Source: Archangium gephyra (lineage in GTDB: Bacteria; Myxococcota; Myxococcia; Myxococcales; Myxococcaceae). Taken from it: 64,000 nucleotides of DNA. A model generated the notes under the pieces. That model saw nothing but the letters and a program-made list of their open reading frames with translations, was not told the DNA's origin and searched no databases. The first letter of the stretch is position 1. The number at the start of each line of letters is the position of its first letter. The position numbers and the translations under genes are program-made. Positions 33,254-42,144 of this stretch are shown one piece after another. The stretch is taken from the NCBI GenBank assembly GCA_003243425.1, contig QFQP01000011.1, positions 225,984 through 289,983 on the forward strand, given 5' to 3'.

Positions 33254-33691
33254 TCAACGCGATGCGAGCACGCTCGCCATCACCGTCGGCTTGCACTGAA
33301 ACCCGACGCCGCTCGGCAACCGCGAGCACGGCTCGTCGAACGACAGCACCGGGCTCATCAACGCATCTGACTCCAGCGGGCCTTCGTCACTCGAAAGCGG
33401 GCCCCGCGGCGCCGACGCGTTGCCCACCGAGAACAGCAACGCGGCAGCGGCGGCCATCGCCACCAGCACGCGCGGCCACGGGCGCGCTTCGACGGGCACC
33501 CGCTTCTCGACGCCCTTCCACAGGTGCGCGACTTCATCGCGTGCTGCACGCTGACGGAACAACGCGGCTTCGCTCTCGAGCCAGTTGAGCTCGTGGCGGC
33601 ACAACGCACAGTCCTTCGCGTGCGCGCGCAGTTCAGGTTGTTCGACGGTCAACAACGACTCGAGCTGTGAAGTTCGTCCGCAGCGGCTCAT
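33254..33691 (-). CDS. Zinc-finger anti-sigma factor
   Basis: The 145-residue product shows the ZAS zinc-binding motif His-x3-Cys-x2-Cys (HAKDCALC, with upstream residues contributing) in an N-terminal helical domain. One membrane segment follows near residues 73-90 (PRVLVAMAAAAALLFSVG), then a short outer part with two Cys. It would hold the ECF sigma factor inactive at the membrane. Its ATG overlaps the sigma stop by four bases (ATGA), a sign of tight coupling. The inducing signal is unknown. Confidence 0.85.
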   Translation of the reverse strand: MSRCGRTSQLESLLTVEQPELRAHAKDCALCRHELNWLESEAALFRQRAARDEVAHLWKGVEKRVPVEARPWPRVLVAMAAAAALLFSVGNASAPRGPLSSDEGPLESDALMSPVLSFDEPCSRLPSGVGFQCKPTVMASVLASR

Positions 33692-34284
33692 GGACGTTCT
33701 CCTGTGACGTGAGGCAACAAGTGCACGCGCAGCTTCAAACGCGCGCGGTGGATTTCGTTCTTCACCGTCGGAATCGACCAGCCGAACGCAGCGGCGATCT
33801 CTTCGTAGGCGAGGCCGTGATCGAGGCGCATCAACAGCGCCGCCCGGCGATTTTCGGACAGGTGCCCCAGGGCTTCGGTGAAGTGCTTCTCGAGCTCCGC
33901 GTCGAGCAGCATCGCCTCGGGGTCGGGTGACGGAATCACCGCCGCCGGCGTGGCGTCGTCATCTTCTTCCAGCACGTCGTGCTGGCGAACGCGGCGCGAC
34001 TCGTAGGCCACGTTGCGCGCGATGCCCAGCATCCACGGCTTGAACCTGTCGTAGTCCGTCAACTTCACCAGCTGCGCGTGCGCCCGCGCGAACGACTCCT
34101 GGGTGGCGTCGTCAGCCGCGTCGGTGTTGCGGAGCAGGTCGCGCAGGAAGCGCCGCACCGCCACCACGTGCCGCTCGAAGAGCGCCCGGAACGCCGCCGA
34201 CTCGCCGGCTTGCGCACGACGCACCAACGCCTCGTCGGGCGTCTCGGGGGTGATTTCAGGAGCTCGCTTCAGCAGCTTCAGCAC
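33688..34284 (-). CDS. ECF-family RNA polymerase sigma factor
   Basis: The 198-residue product contains sigma region 2 (FRALFERHVVAVRRFLRDLL, DDATQESFARAHAQL, PWMLGIARNVAYESRRR-like) and region 4 (ALGHLSENRRAALLMRLDHGLAYEEIAAAFGWSIPTVKNEIHRARLKLR). These are the parts needed to bind -10 and -35 elements. The start is the GTG at 34284, with GAAGGG five bases upstream. The cognate anti-sigma factor is the next gene (four-base overlap), and a four-segment membrane protein follows. The promoter it serves is unknown. Confidence 0.9.
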   Translation of the reverse strand: MLKLLKRAPEITPETPDEALVRRAQAGESAAFRALFERHVVAVRRFLRDLLRNTDAADDATQESFARAHAQLVKLTDYDRFKPWMLGIARNVAYESRRVRQHDVLEEDDDATPAAVIPSPDPEAMLLDAELEKHFTEALGHLSENRRAALLMRLDHGLAYEEIAAAFGWSIPTVKNEIHRARLKLRVHLLPHVTGERP

Positions 34285-34330
34285 GCAGACCCTTCATGCG
34301 CCCCGGAGGCCGAGAGTTTCAACCCGCTTT

Positions 34331-35503
34331 TCAGGCATCGGTGGTGAGGAACATGGCCAGCGCCTGCGCCCGGCTGATCAGCGTCTCGACCTCGATGTAC
34401 TCCTGCGGCGTGTGGAAGAAGTGACCGCGCGGGCCGAGCGCGTCGAGCGTCGGAATCCCCATGGATGACGAGGTGTTACCGTCGCTCCCGCCACCCTGCC
34501 GAGGCGCTTCGCCAGCGGCCAGCCCGTGGGCGTGCGCACACCTCCCATAGCGCGCGAGGAGCGCGTCGGTGCCCGGCTGCTTTTCCATCGGCACGCGCCC
34601 GGGGCCGGTCTCCACGACGACTTCGGTGCCCGTCACCCCGAGCTCGACGGCCGCCGCGCGCAGGCCCTGCCACAACGCGTCAGCCGCGGCCTTCGTCGGG
34701 TAGCGAAGATCGAGGTCGGCCTTCGCGCCCGCGGGCACGGTGTTCTTCGCGGTGCCGCCGCTGATCAACCCGACGTTCACCGTCACCCCGCTCTCGCGGC
34801 TCGACAGCTGCTGCGCGCGGTCGACGAAGCGGCTCAGCGCCCAGATGGCGTTGGCACCTTCCCAGTAATTGTTGCCGGCGTGCGCCGGCTTGCCGATGGC
34901 CTTCGCCGTCGCAAAGCCCGTGCCCTTGCGCTCGGTGACGATGGCGTCGGTGGCGCGGCCCGATTCGAACACCAGCGCTGCTGAGCAGCCTTCGATGACG
35001 TTTCGAATCAGCGGCGCACCTTCAGGCGAACCCACCTCTTCGTCGGACACGATGACGATGCGCAGCGGCGCGATGTTCGCGAGGCCCACCGACGTGGCGA
35101 CGGCCTTGAGCGCCCACGCGATGACGATGAGCCCGCCCTTCATGTCGAGCACGCCAGGCCCGCGGCGGAGATTTCCTTCGACGTGGTAGCCCTCGAAGAC
35201 ACCGGGCGGAAACACGGTGTCGAGGTGCCCAATCAACGCGAGCGGCGCGACGCCGGCTTTGCCTTCCGAACGGAACACGAGGTGATCCGCGAAGCGCTCG
35301 CTGGGCACGCGCTCGGCGACGAGGCCCGGCATGGTGAAGATGTCTTCGAGCAGGCGCACCACGCGCTGCCCCCCTTCGCGATTGCCGCTGAAGGAGTTGT
35401 GCTCGACGAGCGCCGCAAGCGCGGCTTCCATCGCCGGTAATTGCTGCTTCAACCAACTCGCTGCGTCATGCATCTCGGCTTCAACCCTAACGCTGGTGGC
35501 CAT
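34331..35503 (-). CDS. M20-family zinc metallopeptidase/deacylase (CPG2/ArgE/DapE type)
   Basis: The 390-residue product has all M20 motifs: GHLDTVFPPG, GPGVLDMKGG, SDEEVGSPEG, HAGNNYWEGANA in the lid domain, and the final GHFFHTPQEYIE. M20 enzymes remove acyl groups or C-terminal residues; CPG2, ArgE and DapE belong here. It is divergent from astA with only 26 bases between starts, so the two genes are probably controlled together. That makes a role in arginine succinyl-pathway deacylation plausible (a stand-in for AstE), but this is an inference. Confidence 0.85.
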   Translation of the reverse strand: MATSVRVEAEMHDAASWLKQQLPAMEAALAALVEHNSFSGNREGGQRVVRLLEDIFTMPGLVAERVPSERFADHLVFRSEGKAGVAPLALIGHLDTVFPPGVFEGYHVEGNLRRGPGVLDMKGGLIVIAWALKAVATSVGLANIAPLRIVIVSDEEVGSPEGAPLIRNVIEGCSAALVFESGRATDAIVTERKGTGFATAKAIGKPAHAGNNYWEGANAIWALSRFVDRAQQLSSRESGVTVNVGLISGGTAKNTVPAGAKADLDLRYPTKAAADALWQGLRAAAVELGVTGTEVVVETGPGRVPMEKQPGTDALLARYGRCAHAHGLAAGEAPRQGGGSDGNTSSSMGIPTLDALGPRGHFFHTPQEYIEVETLISRAQALAMFLTTDA

Positions 35504-35529
35504 CAGAGGTGTCAGGTAAAGGCCGACAC

Positions 35530-36555
35530 ATGTTGCTGCTTCGCGACGTAGGCAGGGGAGACCTGTCGGGCCTGAAGCGGCTCGCCGCCACGCTCAACAG
35601 CGTGAACCTCCCCAACAACGAGAAGGTGCTGCGCGGTCTCATCAAGAAGTCCGTCGACAGCTTCTCAGGCAAGATCGAGAACCCCTTCGAGCGTGAGTAC
35701 CTCTTCGTGCTCGAAGACCTGCGCAACGAGACCATCATCGGCACCTCGATGATCATCGCGCAGCACGGGACCAAAGACGCGCCACACATCTACTTCCAGG
35801 TGACGACCGCCGAGCACTACTCGGCCAGCATCGACGCGCACTTCAGGCACAAGGTGTTGTCGATTGGGTACAACTACGACGGCCCGACCGAGATCGGCGG
35901 CCTGGTGGTCGACCCTCCGTATCGCAGCGGCCCCGAGAAGCCCGGCAAGCAGCTGAGCTTCGTGCGCTTCATGTTCATGGCGCTCAATCGCCCCAACTTC
36001 CGCGACCGCGTACTCGCCGAGCTGCTGCCGCCGCTGATGGACGATGGCCGCTCGCTGTTGTGGGAGTCGATCGGCAAGAAGTTCACCGGGCTCGACTACC
36101 CGGAGGCAGACAAGCTCTCGCGGAAGAACAAGGAGTTCATCAAGGAGCTCTTCCCCGCGTCCGACATCTACACGTCGCTGTTCCCCGCGAACGCGCAGAA
36201 GATCATCGGTGAAGTCGGCCCCAACACCGCGGGCGTCAAGCGCATGCTCGAGCGCATCGGCTTCCGCTACGTCGACCACATCGACCCGTTCGACGGCGGC
36301 CCGCACTTCGAAGCGAACCTGGCCGACGTGTCGATCGTGCGGCACTACCGCACCGGCGTGATCGGCAAGGAGCCGTTCGAAATGGAGGGCCCGGAGGTGC
36401 TGGTCGGCGTCGCGCGCGAGAAGGGCTCCAACCGGTTCCGCGCCGTGCGCACGCAGGTGCGCTGGGAAGATCAGACCGTGTTCCTGCCCAGGGCCGCGCG
36501 CGAGTTGTTGAAGGTGAAGGTGGGCGAGCGCGTGTCGGTGATTCCGTTCGAATGA
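35530..36555 (+). CDS. astA: Arginine N-succinyltransferase
   Basis: The 341-residue product matches AstA, which transfers succinyl from succinyl-CoA to arginine as the first step of the arginine succinyltransferase (AST) pathway. Visible family features are LLLRDVGRGDLSGL at the N-terminus, a GLVVDPPYRSG segment, LLPPLMDDGRSLLWE, GKKFTGLDYPEAD and FPASDIYTSLFPA. ATG 35530 is chosen over upstream starts because it gives the usual short N-terminus, with AAAGG before it. astD-like is in the window at 296; astB, astC and astE are not seen here. Confidence 0.9.
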   Translation: MLLLRDVGRGDLSGLKRLAATLNSVNLPNNEKVLRGLIKKSVDSFSGKIENPFEREYLFVLEDLRNETIIGTSMIIAQHGTKDAPHIYFQVTTAEHYSASIDAHFRHKVLSIGYNYDGPTEIGGLVVDPPYRSGPEKPGKQLSFVRFMFMALNRPNFRDRVLAELLPPLMDDGRSLLWESIGKKFTGLDYPEADKLSRKNKEFIKELFPASDIYTSLFPANAQKIIGEVGPNTAGVKRMLERIGFRYVDHIDPFDGGPHFEANLADVSIVRHYRTGVIGKEPFEMEGPEVLVGVAREKGSNRFRAVRTQVRWEDQTVFLPRAARELLKVKVGERVSVIPFE

Positions 36556-36563
36556 AAACGCGC

Positions 36564-36585
36564 TGAGGCCGATATTCCGGCCTCA
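36564..36585. terminator. GC-rich hairpin after astA, possible weak terminator
   Basis: TGAGGCCG (36564-36571) pairs with CGGCCTCA (36578-36585) around a loop ATATTC, eight base pairs in all. It stands in the 56-base gap after the astA stop and before the M23 peptidase gene. No run of T follows on the plus strand, so as a rho-independent terminator it would be weak. It may instead stabilise the 3' end of the astA message. Confidence 0.35.
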
Positions 36586-36611
36586 AAAGCGATCTGGCAG
36601 AGTGCAGCGCG

Positions 36612-37538
36612 ATGTCCTTCGCGCTGCTGATCAGCCTGTGTGTCGCCCAGCCGGCACCCTCTCTTGCTGACGGTCGCGCGCACATCGACGCACTCCGCGC
36701 GAACCGGGTGGCGCCGGAGTTCGAGAAGCTCGGCGGCGCCATTCGCAGCTACGGCGTGGAGTGGAAGGTCATCAGCGAAGCGATGTCGGAAGAAGACGGC
36801 CAGTTCCGTTACGTGCGGACCGTCGCGGTGTCGAACTGGGCGCGCGGCATGCGCATCTCGCTGCTGCTCTCGCCCGACGCCAGGCTGCTCAGCGGCACCA
36901 TCGAGCCGGCGAAGAGCGAAGCACCGACCATGTACGGCGCGTACCGCGTGCAGACGAAGCTGCGCCTGCCACTCGAAGAAGAATGGAGCGTGCTGTGGGG
37001 CGGCCGCACGTGGGACGAGAACCGCCACGCGTCGGTGAGTGACATGCGCTTCGCGCTCGATCTCCTCCAGCGAAAGAAGGGCTCGAGCGCCGACGGTCGC
37101 GGCAGACGCAACGAGGACTACTACGCGTGGAATCAACCGGTGCTCGCGCCCGCTGACGGTGTGGTGGTGTCGGTCGAGAACAAGATTGAAGACAACGTGC
37201 CCAACCGGGTGCCCGGCGGAAACCTGTACGGGAACCTGGTGGTGATTCGTCACCTCGACGGCGAGTACTCGCTGCTGGGTCACCTCAAGAAGGGCTCGGT
37301 GAACGTCGAGCCCGGAGACCGCGTGTCATCGGGTCAGCGCATCGCGCGCGTCGGCAATTCAGGCATGTCGACCGAGCCGCATCTGCACTTTCACCTGATG
37401 GACACCGGCGATTGGAAGACGGCGCACGGGCTCCCGATGCAGCTGGTCGACTGGGTTCGCAACGGCGCGCAGGTCGAACGTGGTGAGCCGCGGCGCGGCG
37501 ACGTGGTGAGCAAGCGCGCGACCGCTGCCCGGCGCTGA
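36612..37538 (+). CDS. M23 (LytM-type) peptidase
   Basis: The 308-residue product has an N-terminal hydrophobic signal (SFALLISLCVAQ) and a C-terminal LytM/peptidase M23 domain. The key motif HLHFH at residues 257-261 is present. The upstream zinc-ligand Asp is in RFALD, PVLAPADGVVVSV and a NLVVIRHLDGEYSLLGHLKKGSV stretch follow, and VGNSG precedes HLHFH. Such enzymes cut peptidoglycan cross-links or act as division activators. The classical HxxxD first motif is modified, so the first zinc ligand needs a structure model. It is probably periplasmic. Confidence 0.85.
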   Translation: MSFALLISLCVAQPAPSLADGRAHIDALRANRVAPEFEKLGGAIRSYGVEWKVISEAMSEEDGQFRYVRTVAVSNWARGMRISLLLSPDARLLSGTIEPAKSEAPTMYGAYRVQTKLRLPLEEEWSVLWGGRTWDENRHASVSDMRFALDLLQRKKGSSADGRGRRNEDYYAWNQPVLAPADGVVVSVENKIEDNVPNRVPGGNLYGNLVVIRHLDGEYSLLGHLKKGSVNVEPGDRVSSGQRIARVGNSGMSTEPHLHFHLMDTGDWKTAHGLPMQLVDWVRNGAQVERGEPRRGDVVSKRATAARR

Positions 37539-37612
37539 GCTGCTCCGCCGCACGTTTCCCGGCGGCGGCGCGTTGCTACGGTGGACGCGCCCTTCAACCC
37601 GAGGAACTTCAC

Positions 37613-38139
37613 ATGAAGCGTCTGCTCATTTCGTGCTGCGTGGTCAGTGGTCTCTCATTCGCTCAGACCGGTAAGCCTGCTCCGGCGGCGCCGAAGCCGG
37701 TCGCGGTGATGACGTTCTCCGAAGGCATCGCGACGCCGGAATCGGTGCTCTACGACGCCGCCTCCGACACCTACCTCGTCAGCAACATCAACGGCGCGCC
37801 GCTCGACAAGGACAACAACGGCTACATCACCGAGCTGTCGCCCGACGGCAAAGTCGTCAACCGGCCGAGCTGGTGACCTTCGACCTCGACGGCAAGAAGG
37901 TCGGCGAGGCGACGAAGGTGCCCAACGGCGGGCTCGACGGGCTCGTGCTGCTCGGTGACGAGGTGCTGGTGTCGAGCTGGGGCGAGAAGGCCGTGTTCCG
38001 CGGCAGGGTCGGCGGTGAGTTCAAGAAGGTGTTCGGTGAACTCGAAGCGCCGGCGGACCTCGGCTTCGACAGCAAGCGAAACCGCCTGCTGGTGCCGCGC
38101 TTCCAGGAGCACCGCGTCGAGGCGTGGGACGTGAAGTGA
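37613..38139 (+). pseudogene. SMP-30/gluconolactonase-like gene with an internal deletion
   Basis: The first frame (37613-37876) codes a signal peptide and the start of a beta-propeller (ESVLYDAASDTYLVSNINGAPL, then ITELSPDGKVVN) and stops after a few unrelated residues. The second frame, from about 37864 to 38139, codes the C-terminal blades (VTFDLDGKKVGEATKVPNGGL, VSSWGEKAVFRG). Typical relatives have roughly 300 residues, whereas the two parts total about 175, so the middle third is missing and the halves are out of frame. The join lies near 37855-37867. It is a broken gene or an assembly error. Confidence 0.7.
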
Positions 38140-38151
38140 TCAGGCCACGCG

Positions 38152-41100
38152 TCAGCCCAGCCAGATCTCTTCGAAGCGAACCTGCGGCGGCGTCTGATGC
38201 AGCCGCAGGCCCTGGAGCTCCTGGCTCGCGGCGGCGTGAAAACGCTCGTGGTACAGCGGCACCAGCACGCAGTCTTCACGGACGAGGCTCTCGGCTTTTC
38301 TGTAGAGCTGCTCGCGCATGCCCGGGTCGACGGCCACGCGCGCTTCGTCGGTGAGACGATCGAACTCGGGGTTCTTGTAGCTCACGCCGTAATAACTCTG
38401 CGCCTTCGAGTTCAGCAGCAGGTGCAGGAAGTTGTCGGGGTCGGCCACGTCGGCGATCCAGTTGCCGCGGAAGATGGGCAGCTTTCCATCGCGCACGCGC
38501 TCCCAGAAGTCCCGCAACTCCACGTGCTCGAGCTCGACGAGGCCGGCATCGGTGAGCGGCTTGAACAGCGCGCGGTCTTCCTCGCGTGTGTCGCGGTCCG
38601 GCGGGTAGTGCAGCGTCACCTTGAGCCGCGAGTGACCGGCCTCCTGCAGCAGCCGGCGCGCGAGTGAAATGTCGGTGCGCGGCTCGTGAATGCGATCGCT
38701 CTCGAGCAACGTGGGCGGCGTCAGTGAACGCGCGACGCGGGCGCCGGGGTGGAAGCCGTCGACCAGCGCGCGCACGTCGAGCCCCGCGCGCAACGCACGA
38801 CGCACGCGAACGTCATCGTAGGGGCCGCTCTGCGCGTTGAAGCCGAGGAACCAGATCGACGGCGTGTTGACGGTGAGCGACTGGGCAGGCTCGAGGCCCG
38901 CGTCTTTCAGGTTCTCCGCGTGCAGATACGAAACGACCTGCACCTGGCCCTTCGTGTACGCGTCGAGCGCCGCGCGCCGTGAATTGAAGAGCTGGAACTC
39001 GAGGCGCGCCAGCAGCGGCAGCCCCGCCATGTAATAGGTGGGGTTGCGCTCGAGGGTGACGAGCGAACGCGTCGCCGAGGCGAGCCGGAAGGGCCCCGTA
39101 CCCAGCACGCGACCTGCGTCGAGGCGCGTGATGCCCGTGGACGGCAGCGCGAGCATGCGCAGGAAGAACGCGCGCGGCTCTTCGAGGCGGAACTCGATGG
39201 TGTGCTCGTCGAGCACTTCGATGCCGCTCACGGTGCGCGCTTCGCCCGCGAAGAACGCGGTGGCGCCGCTGATGTCCTTGAAGATGACGGCGTCGGGCGC
39301 ATCGACCTTCGGGTCGAGCAGGCGTTCGAAGTGCGCCTTCACGTGGCCGGCGTTCAACGTCACGCCGTCTGGGAAGGTCACGCCCTTGCGCAACACGAAG
39401 CGGTAGCGGCGGGCCGTCGGGTCGGCCTCCCACGCCTCGGCGAGATCGGGCACGAGCAGCCCGTCTTCGTAACGCACCAGCGTCGAGTACATCGACGCCG
39501 AGAGCTCCGAGAGCTGCAGGTCGAGCGTGAAGAGCGGGTCGAAGCCGCGCGTCTCGTCGATGGTGAGCGCGCGATGCAGGCCGACCTGCAGCGTTCCACC
39601 GGCGCGGGGCTGCGGCAGCTTGAAGCGGAACACCTCGTTCCCGAGCGTGTCGGCTTCGTGCGAGAGCTGCTCGACGGCGCGGCTCAGGAAGTCGCCGACG
39701 CGCACCACCCGCTGGGCGTCTTCACGAACTTCGGCGACCTCTTCACTGATGGCGTTGTCGCCCTGACGAAGCACCGCCTGCGCTGCGCGAATTTCGTCGA
39801 TGGCCGCCGTGAGTCGAAGCACCGCGTCGGACAGCTCGCGGCCGGTCGACACCTGGCCCTCGGCGCGCGTCGACGCGTCGCGGGCGGTGCGCGACATGTC
39901 CTGCATCTGCTTCACGAGCTCGCGGCCCTGCGCCGCCTGTTCACCGGCCAGGCGCATCACCTCGTCGGCGCGCTCGGTGACCTCACGGCTCATGTCGACC
40001 AGCGAGGTGCCCTGCGTCTCGAGGCGCGCGGTCTCGGCCTGCGTCGACTCCACGGCGGTCAACGCGCGTTGGGAGGTGTGCTGAATCGCGCGCAGCGCCT
40101 CGGCGGCCTTCTCACCGAGCTGCACGCCGTGCGCGGCTTCGTCGCGGCCGCGCGAGACGAGCTCGACGGCGCGCTCGACGCCTTCACGCACCGCCTTCAC
40201 CTTCTGACCGATCTCGCGCGTCGAACGGCCGGTCTTCTCGGCGAGGCTGCGCACCTCGGTGGCGACGACCGCGAAGGCCTTGCCACTCTCGCCGGCCTGA
40301 CTGGCGATGATGGCGGCGTTCAACGCGAGCAGGTTCGTCTGATCGGCGATCTCCTGAATCACGTCGACCACGCGGCCGATCTCGAGCGAGCTGACGCCGA
40401 GCGCGTCGACCAGCCGCGCAGCACGGCCGACGGTGTCGTCGATGCGCTTGATGCCCTTGAGCGCGTCGCCCACCAGCTGCGCGCCCTGCGCTGCGGTGAC
40501 CGTCATTTCGCGCGCGAGCTCGCCGGTCTCGTCGCTGCGGCGGCGCACGGCGTCGATGCTGTTCTCGGCGAGCGACACGGCTTCTCGCGACTGCGCGGTC
40601 AGGCGCGCCACGATGCCGCCGGTCTCGACCACGTGCGCGGAGCGGATGCTGAGCGCTTCCACGCGCGACGAGGTCTTCTCGGAGGCGGTGTTCAACAACG
40701 TGAGCGAGCGCGCGACCGACTCGATGCTCTCGGTCATTTCGGTGAGAGAGGTCGTGGTGTCTCGCGCGAACGACTCGAGCTGCGAGACGCGCTTCTGACT
40801 GCCTTCGAGGCTCTCACCCATGCTGGTGACGGCCTTCTGGCTGCGCTCCACCGCCGCGCCCTGACGACGGGCCGACTCGAGCACCGTGCGCGCGTGCTCT
40901 TGAACTCCACGCGCCGTGCGGTGGACCGAGCGCGTGACCCGTTGCACCTGCCAGAGCGCTCGCCGGAGCGAGTGCGTGAAGCGGTAGAGCTCGGCGTCGT
41001 CACTGCCTTCGGTGGTCGGCGTGACGGTGAGGTCACCCTGGGCGAGGCGCTCGATGATGTCGCGGCGGCGCTGCGTTCGACGCACGCCCAGTTGGTAGAA

Positions 41101-41271
41101 CGTGAGCCACGCCGCCAACGTGAAGCCGCCGGAGCTGATGACGCACAACACCACCCACGCGCCCCACGTCGACGGCTCGCCGGTGATGGCCAGCAGGACG
41201 AGGCCGGTGATCAGACCCGAAATGAGGCCGCCCACGGGCCCGAAGAGCGCGAGATACCAACGGTTCTCCAT
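38152..41271 (-). CDS. Chemoreceptor signalling domain fused to a peptide-binding (SBP_bac_5) domain
   Basis: The product is 1039 residues. Two membrane segments at about 5-60 (YLALFGPVGGLISGLITGLVLL, WGAWVVLCVISSGGFTLAAWL) have a very short outer loop. A HAMP-like link (RRDIIERLAQGDLTV) and a long methyl-accepting coiled coil with the conserved tip EIADQTNLLALNAAI-IASQAGESG follow. From about residue 557 a complete dipeptide/oligopeptide-binding fold begins (GGTLQVGLHRALTIDE, FDPLFTLDLQLSE, GTGPFRL and so on). With two segments and a short loop, both the coiled coil and the binding domain should face the cytoplasm. ATG 41271 is the start that leads straight into the first segment. Confidence 0.85.
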   Translation of the reverse strand: MENRWYLALFGPVGGLISGLITGLVLLAITGEPSTWGAWVVLCVISSGGFTLAAWLTFYQLGVRRTQRRRDIIERLAQGDLTVTPTTEGSDDAELYRFTHSLRRALWQVQRVTRSVHRTARGVQEHARTVLESARRQGAAVERSQKAVTSMGESLEGSQKRVSQLESFARDTTTSLTEMTESIESVARSLTLLNTASEKTSSRVEALSIRSAHVVETGGIVARLTAQSREAVSLAENSIDAVRRRSDETGELAREMTVTAAQGAQLVGDALKGIKRIDDTVGRAARLVDALGVSSLEIGRVVDVIQEIADQTNLLALNAAIIASQAGESGKAFAVVATEVRSLAEKTGRSTREIGQKVKAVREGVERAVELVSRGRDEAAHGVQLGEKAAEALRAIQHTSQRALTAVESTQAETARLETQGTSLVDMSREVTERADEVMRLAGEQAAQGRELVKQMQDMSRTARDASTRAEGQVSTGRELSDAVLRLTAAIDEIRAAQAVLRQGDNAISEEVAEVREDAQRVVRVGDFLSRAVEQLSHEADTLGNEVFRFKLPQPRAGGTLQVGLHRALTIDETRGFDPLFTLDLQLSELSASMYSTLVRYEDGLLVPDLAEAWEADPTARRYRFVLRKGVTFPDGVTLNAGHVKAHFERLLDPKVDAPDAVIFKDISGATAFFAGEARTVSGIEVLDEHTIEFRLEEPRAFFLRMLALPSTGITRLDAGRVLGTGPFRLASATRSLVTLERNPTYYMAGLPLLARLEFQLFNSRRAALDAYTKGQVQVVSYLHAENLKDAGLEPAQSLTVNTPSIWFLGFNAQSGPYDDVRVRRALRAGLDVRALVDGFHPGARVARSLTPPTLLESDRIHEPRTDISLARRLLQEAGHSRLKVTLHYPPDRDTREEDRALFKPLTDAGLVELEHVELRDFWERVRDGKLPIFRGNWIADVADPDNFLHLLLNSKAQSYYGVSYKNPEFDRLTDEARVAVDPGMREQLYRKAESLVREDCVLVPLYHERFHAAASQELQGLRLHQTPPQVRFEEIWLG

Positions 41272-41352
41272 GAGAGGGGCCGACCCTATTCGCTTGCCGT
41301 GGCGGGAGGCAGTTCTTCGCGCGGACGGCCGCTGCGGCCACAATGCGCGCCA

Positions 41353-42144
41353 GTGACGGCCTGGTTGCTCATGCTGCTGGTTGCGACGCCGGTCGACGCA
41401 CGTTTCGTGCTCGACGTGGCGGGGGTGCCCGTCGCCGAGCTTCACGTCGGCACGCGGGGCGACACGTATTTCTACGAGTCCACGCCCTTCTTCACCGAGG
41501 CCACCCAGACCACGCGCCTCGAGCGGTCACTCCAGGCGGGCACGCCGGAGGTGCTCGCGCTGCTCACGGTGCCGGCGAAGGGCTGTCGCGAGGTGGTCGA
41601 AGAGCGCACCGGCGCTCGGGAAACACTGTGCGTGACGGAGCGTGACGCGAAGTCGGCCTCTGGAACCATCGACGGAAAGTCGTTTGTCGCCAGCTATGCG
41701 AAGGGCCGACTCACGCGCATCACCGTCGGTGACGCGACGTGGCGCGCCGTCGGCGAGAGCCTGCGTCGCGGCGAGGTGAACCCCTTCGAAGCAGGCGTCG
41801 AAGTGCCGCCGGGAGACCTGCGGCTCGTGCCCGACGTGATGGGCGCGCGGTGGCTCACGACGTCACCCGTGAAGCGCGGCGGCGCCGACGTGGAACGAGC
41901 CCGCTGCCTGGTGCTCGCGCGTCGCTTCGTGCGTCAGCACCCGGGCGCGCACGTGGTGACGGGTCTGGTCATCGAAGACGGTCGCGCATTTCCGCACGCG
42001 TGGGTGATGACGGAGGAAGGGGCGGTCGACCCTTCGGCGCTCCCGGGCGACGGCGAGCGCCGCTACCTCGAGTTTCCCGCTGACCGCGCGGGCTCGCTCT
42101 ACCTCGCGCTGTTCGCCGGCACGCTCCGGCTCGAGGCGAAATGA
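41353..42144 (+). CDS. Exported transglutaminase-like (Cys-His-Asp) protein
   Basis: The 263-residue product starts with a signal peptide (AWLLMLLVATPVDA). The C-terminal part has a possible catalytic triad in the order Cys (ARCLVLARRFV), His (FPHAWVMTEEG) and Asp (AVDPSALPG), with a VVTGLVIEDGRA strand between. This is the arrangement of the transglutaminase/protease-like fold. The rest, about 160 residues, is not recognised. The start is a GTG at 41353. It overlaps the next gene by four bases, so the two are co-translated. The assignment rests on motif order alone. Confidence 0.55.
   Translation: MTAWLLMLLVATPVDARFVLDVAGVPVAELHVGTRGDTYFYESTPFFTEATQTTRLERSLQAGTPEVLALLTVPAKGCREVVEERTGARETLCVTERDAKSASGTIDGKSFVASYAKGRLTRITVGDATWRAVGESLRRGEVNPFEAGVEVPPGDLRLVPDVMGARWLTTSPVKRGGADVERARCLVLARRFVRQHPGAHVVTGLVIEDGRAFPHAWVMTEEGAVDPSALPGDGERRYLEFPADRAGSLYLALFAGTLRLEAK

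Noticed and set aside
34284..34330. GAAAC followed by CAT at about 17 bases upstream of the ECF gene, resembling an autoregulated ECF promoter
   Set aside because: The putative -10 would lie on top of the ribosome site and the start codon, leaving no leader.
39202..41352. Long plus-strand frame leading into the transglutaminase-like gene
   Set aside because: Its sequence is Arg/His/Leu-rich and antisense to the chemoreceptor gene; the real protein starts at GTG 41353 with a signal peptide.
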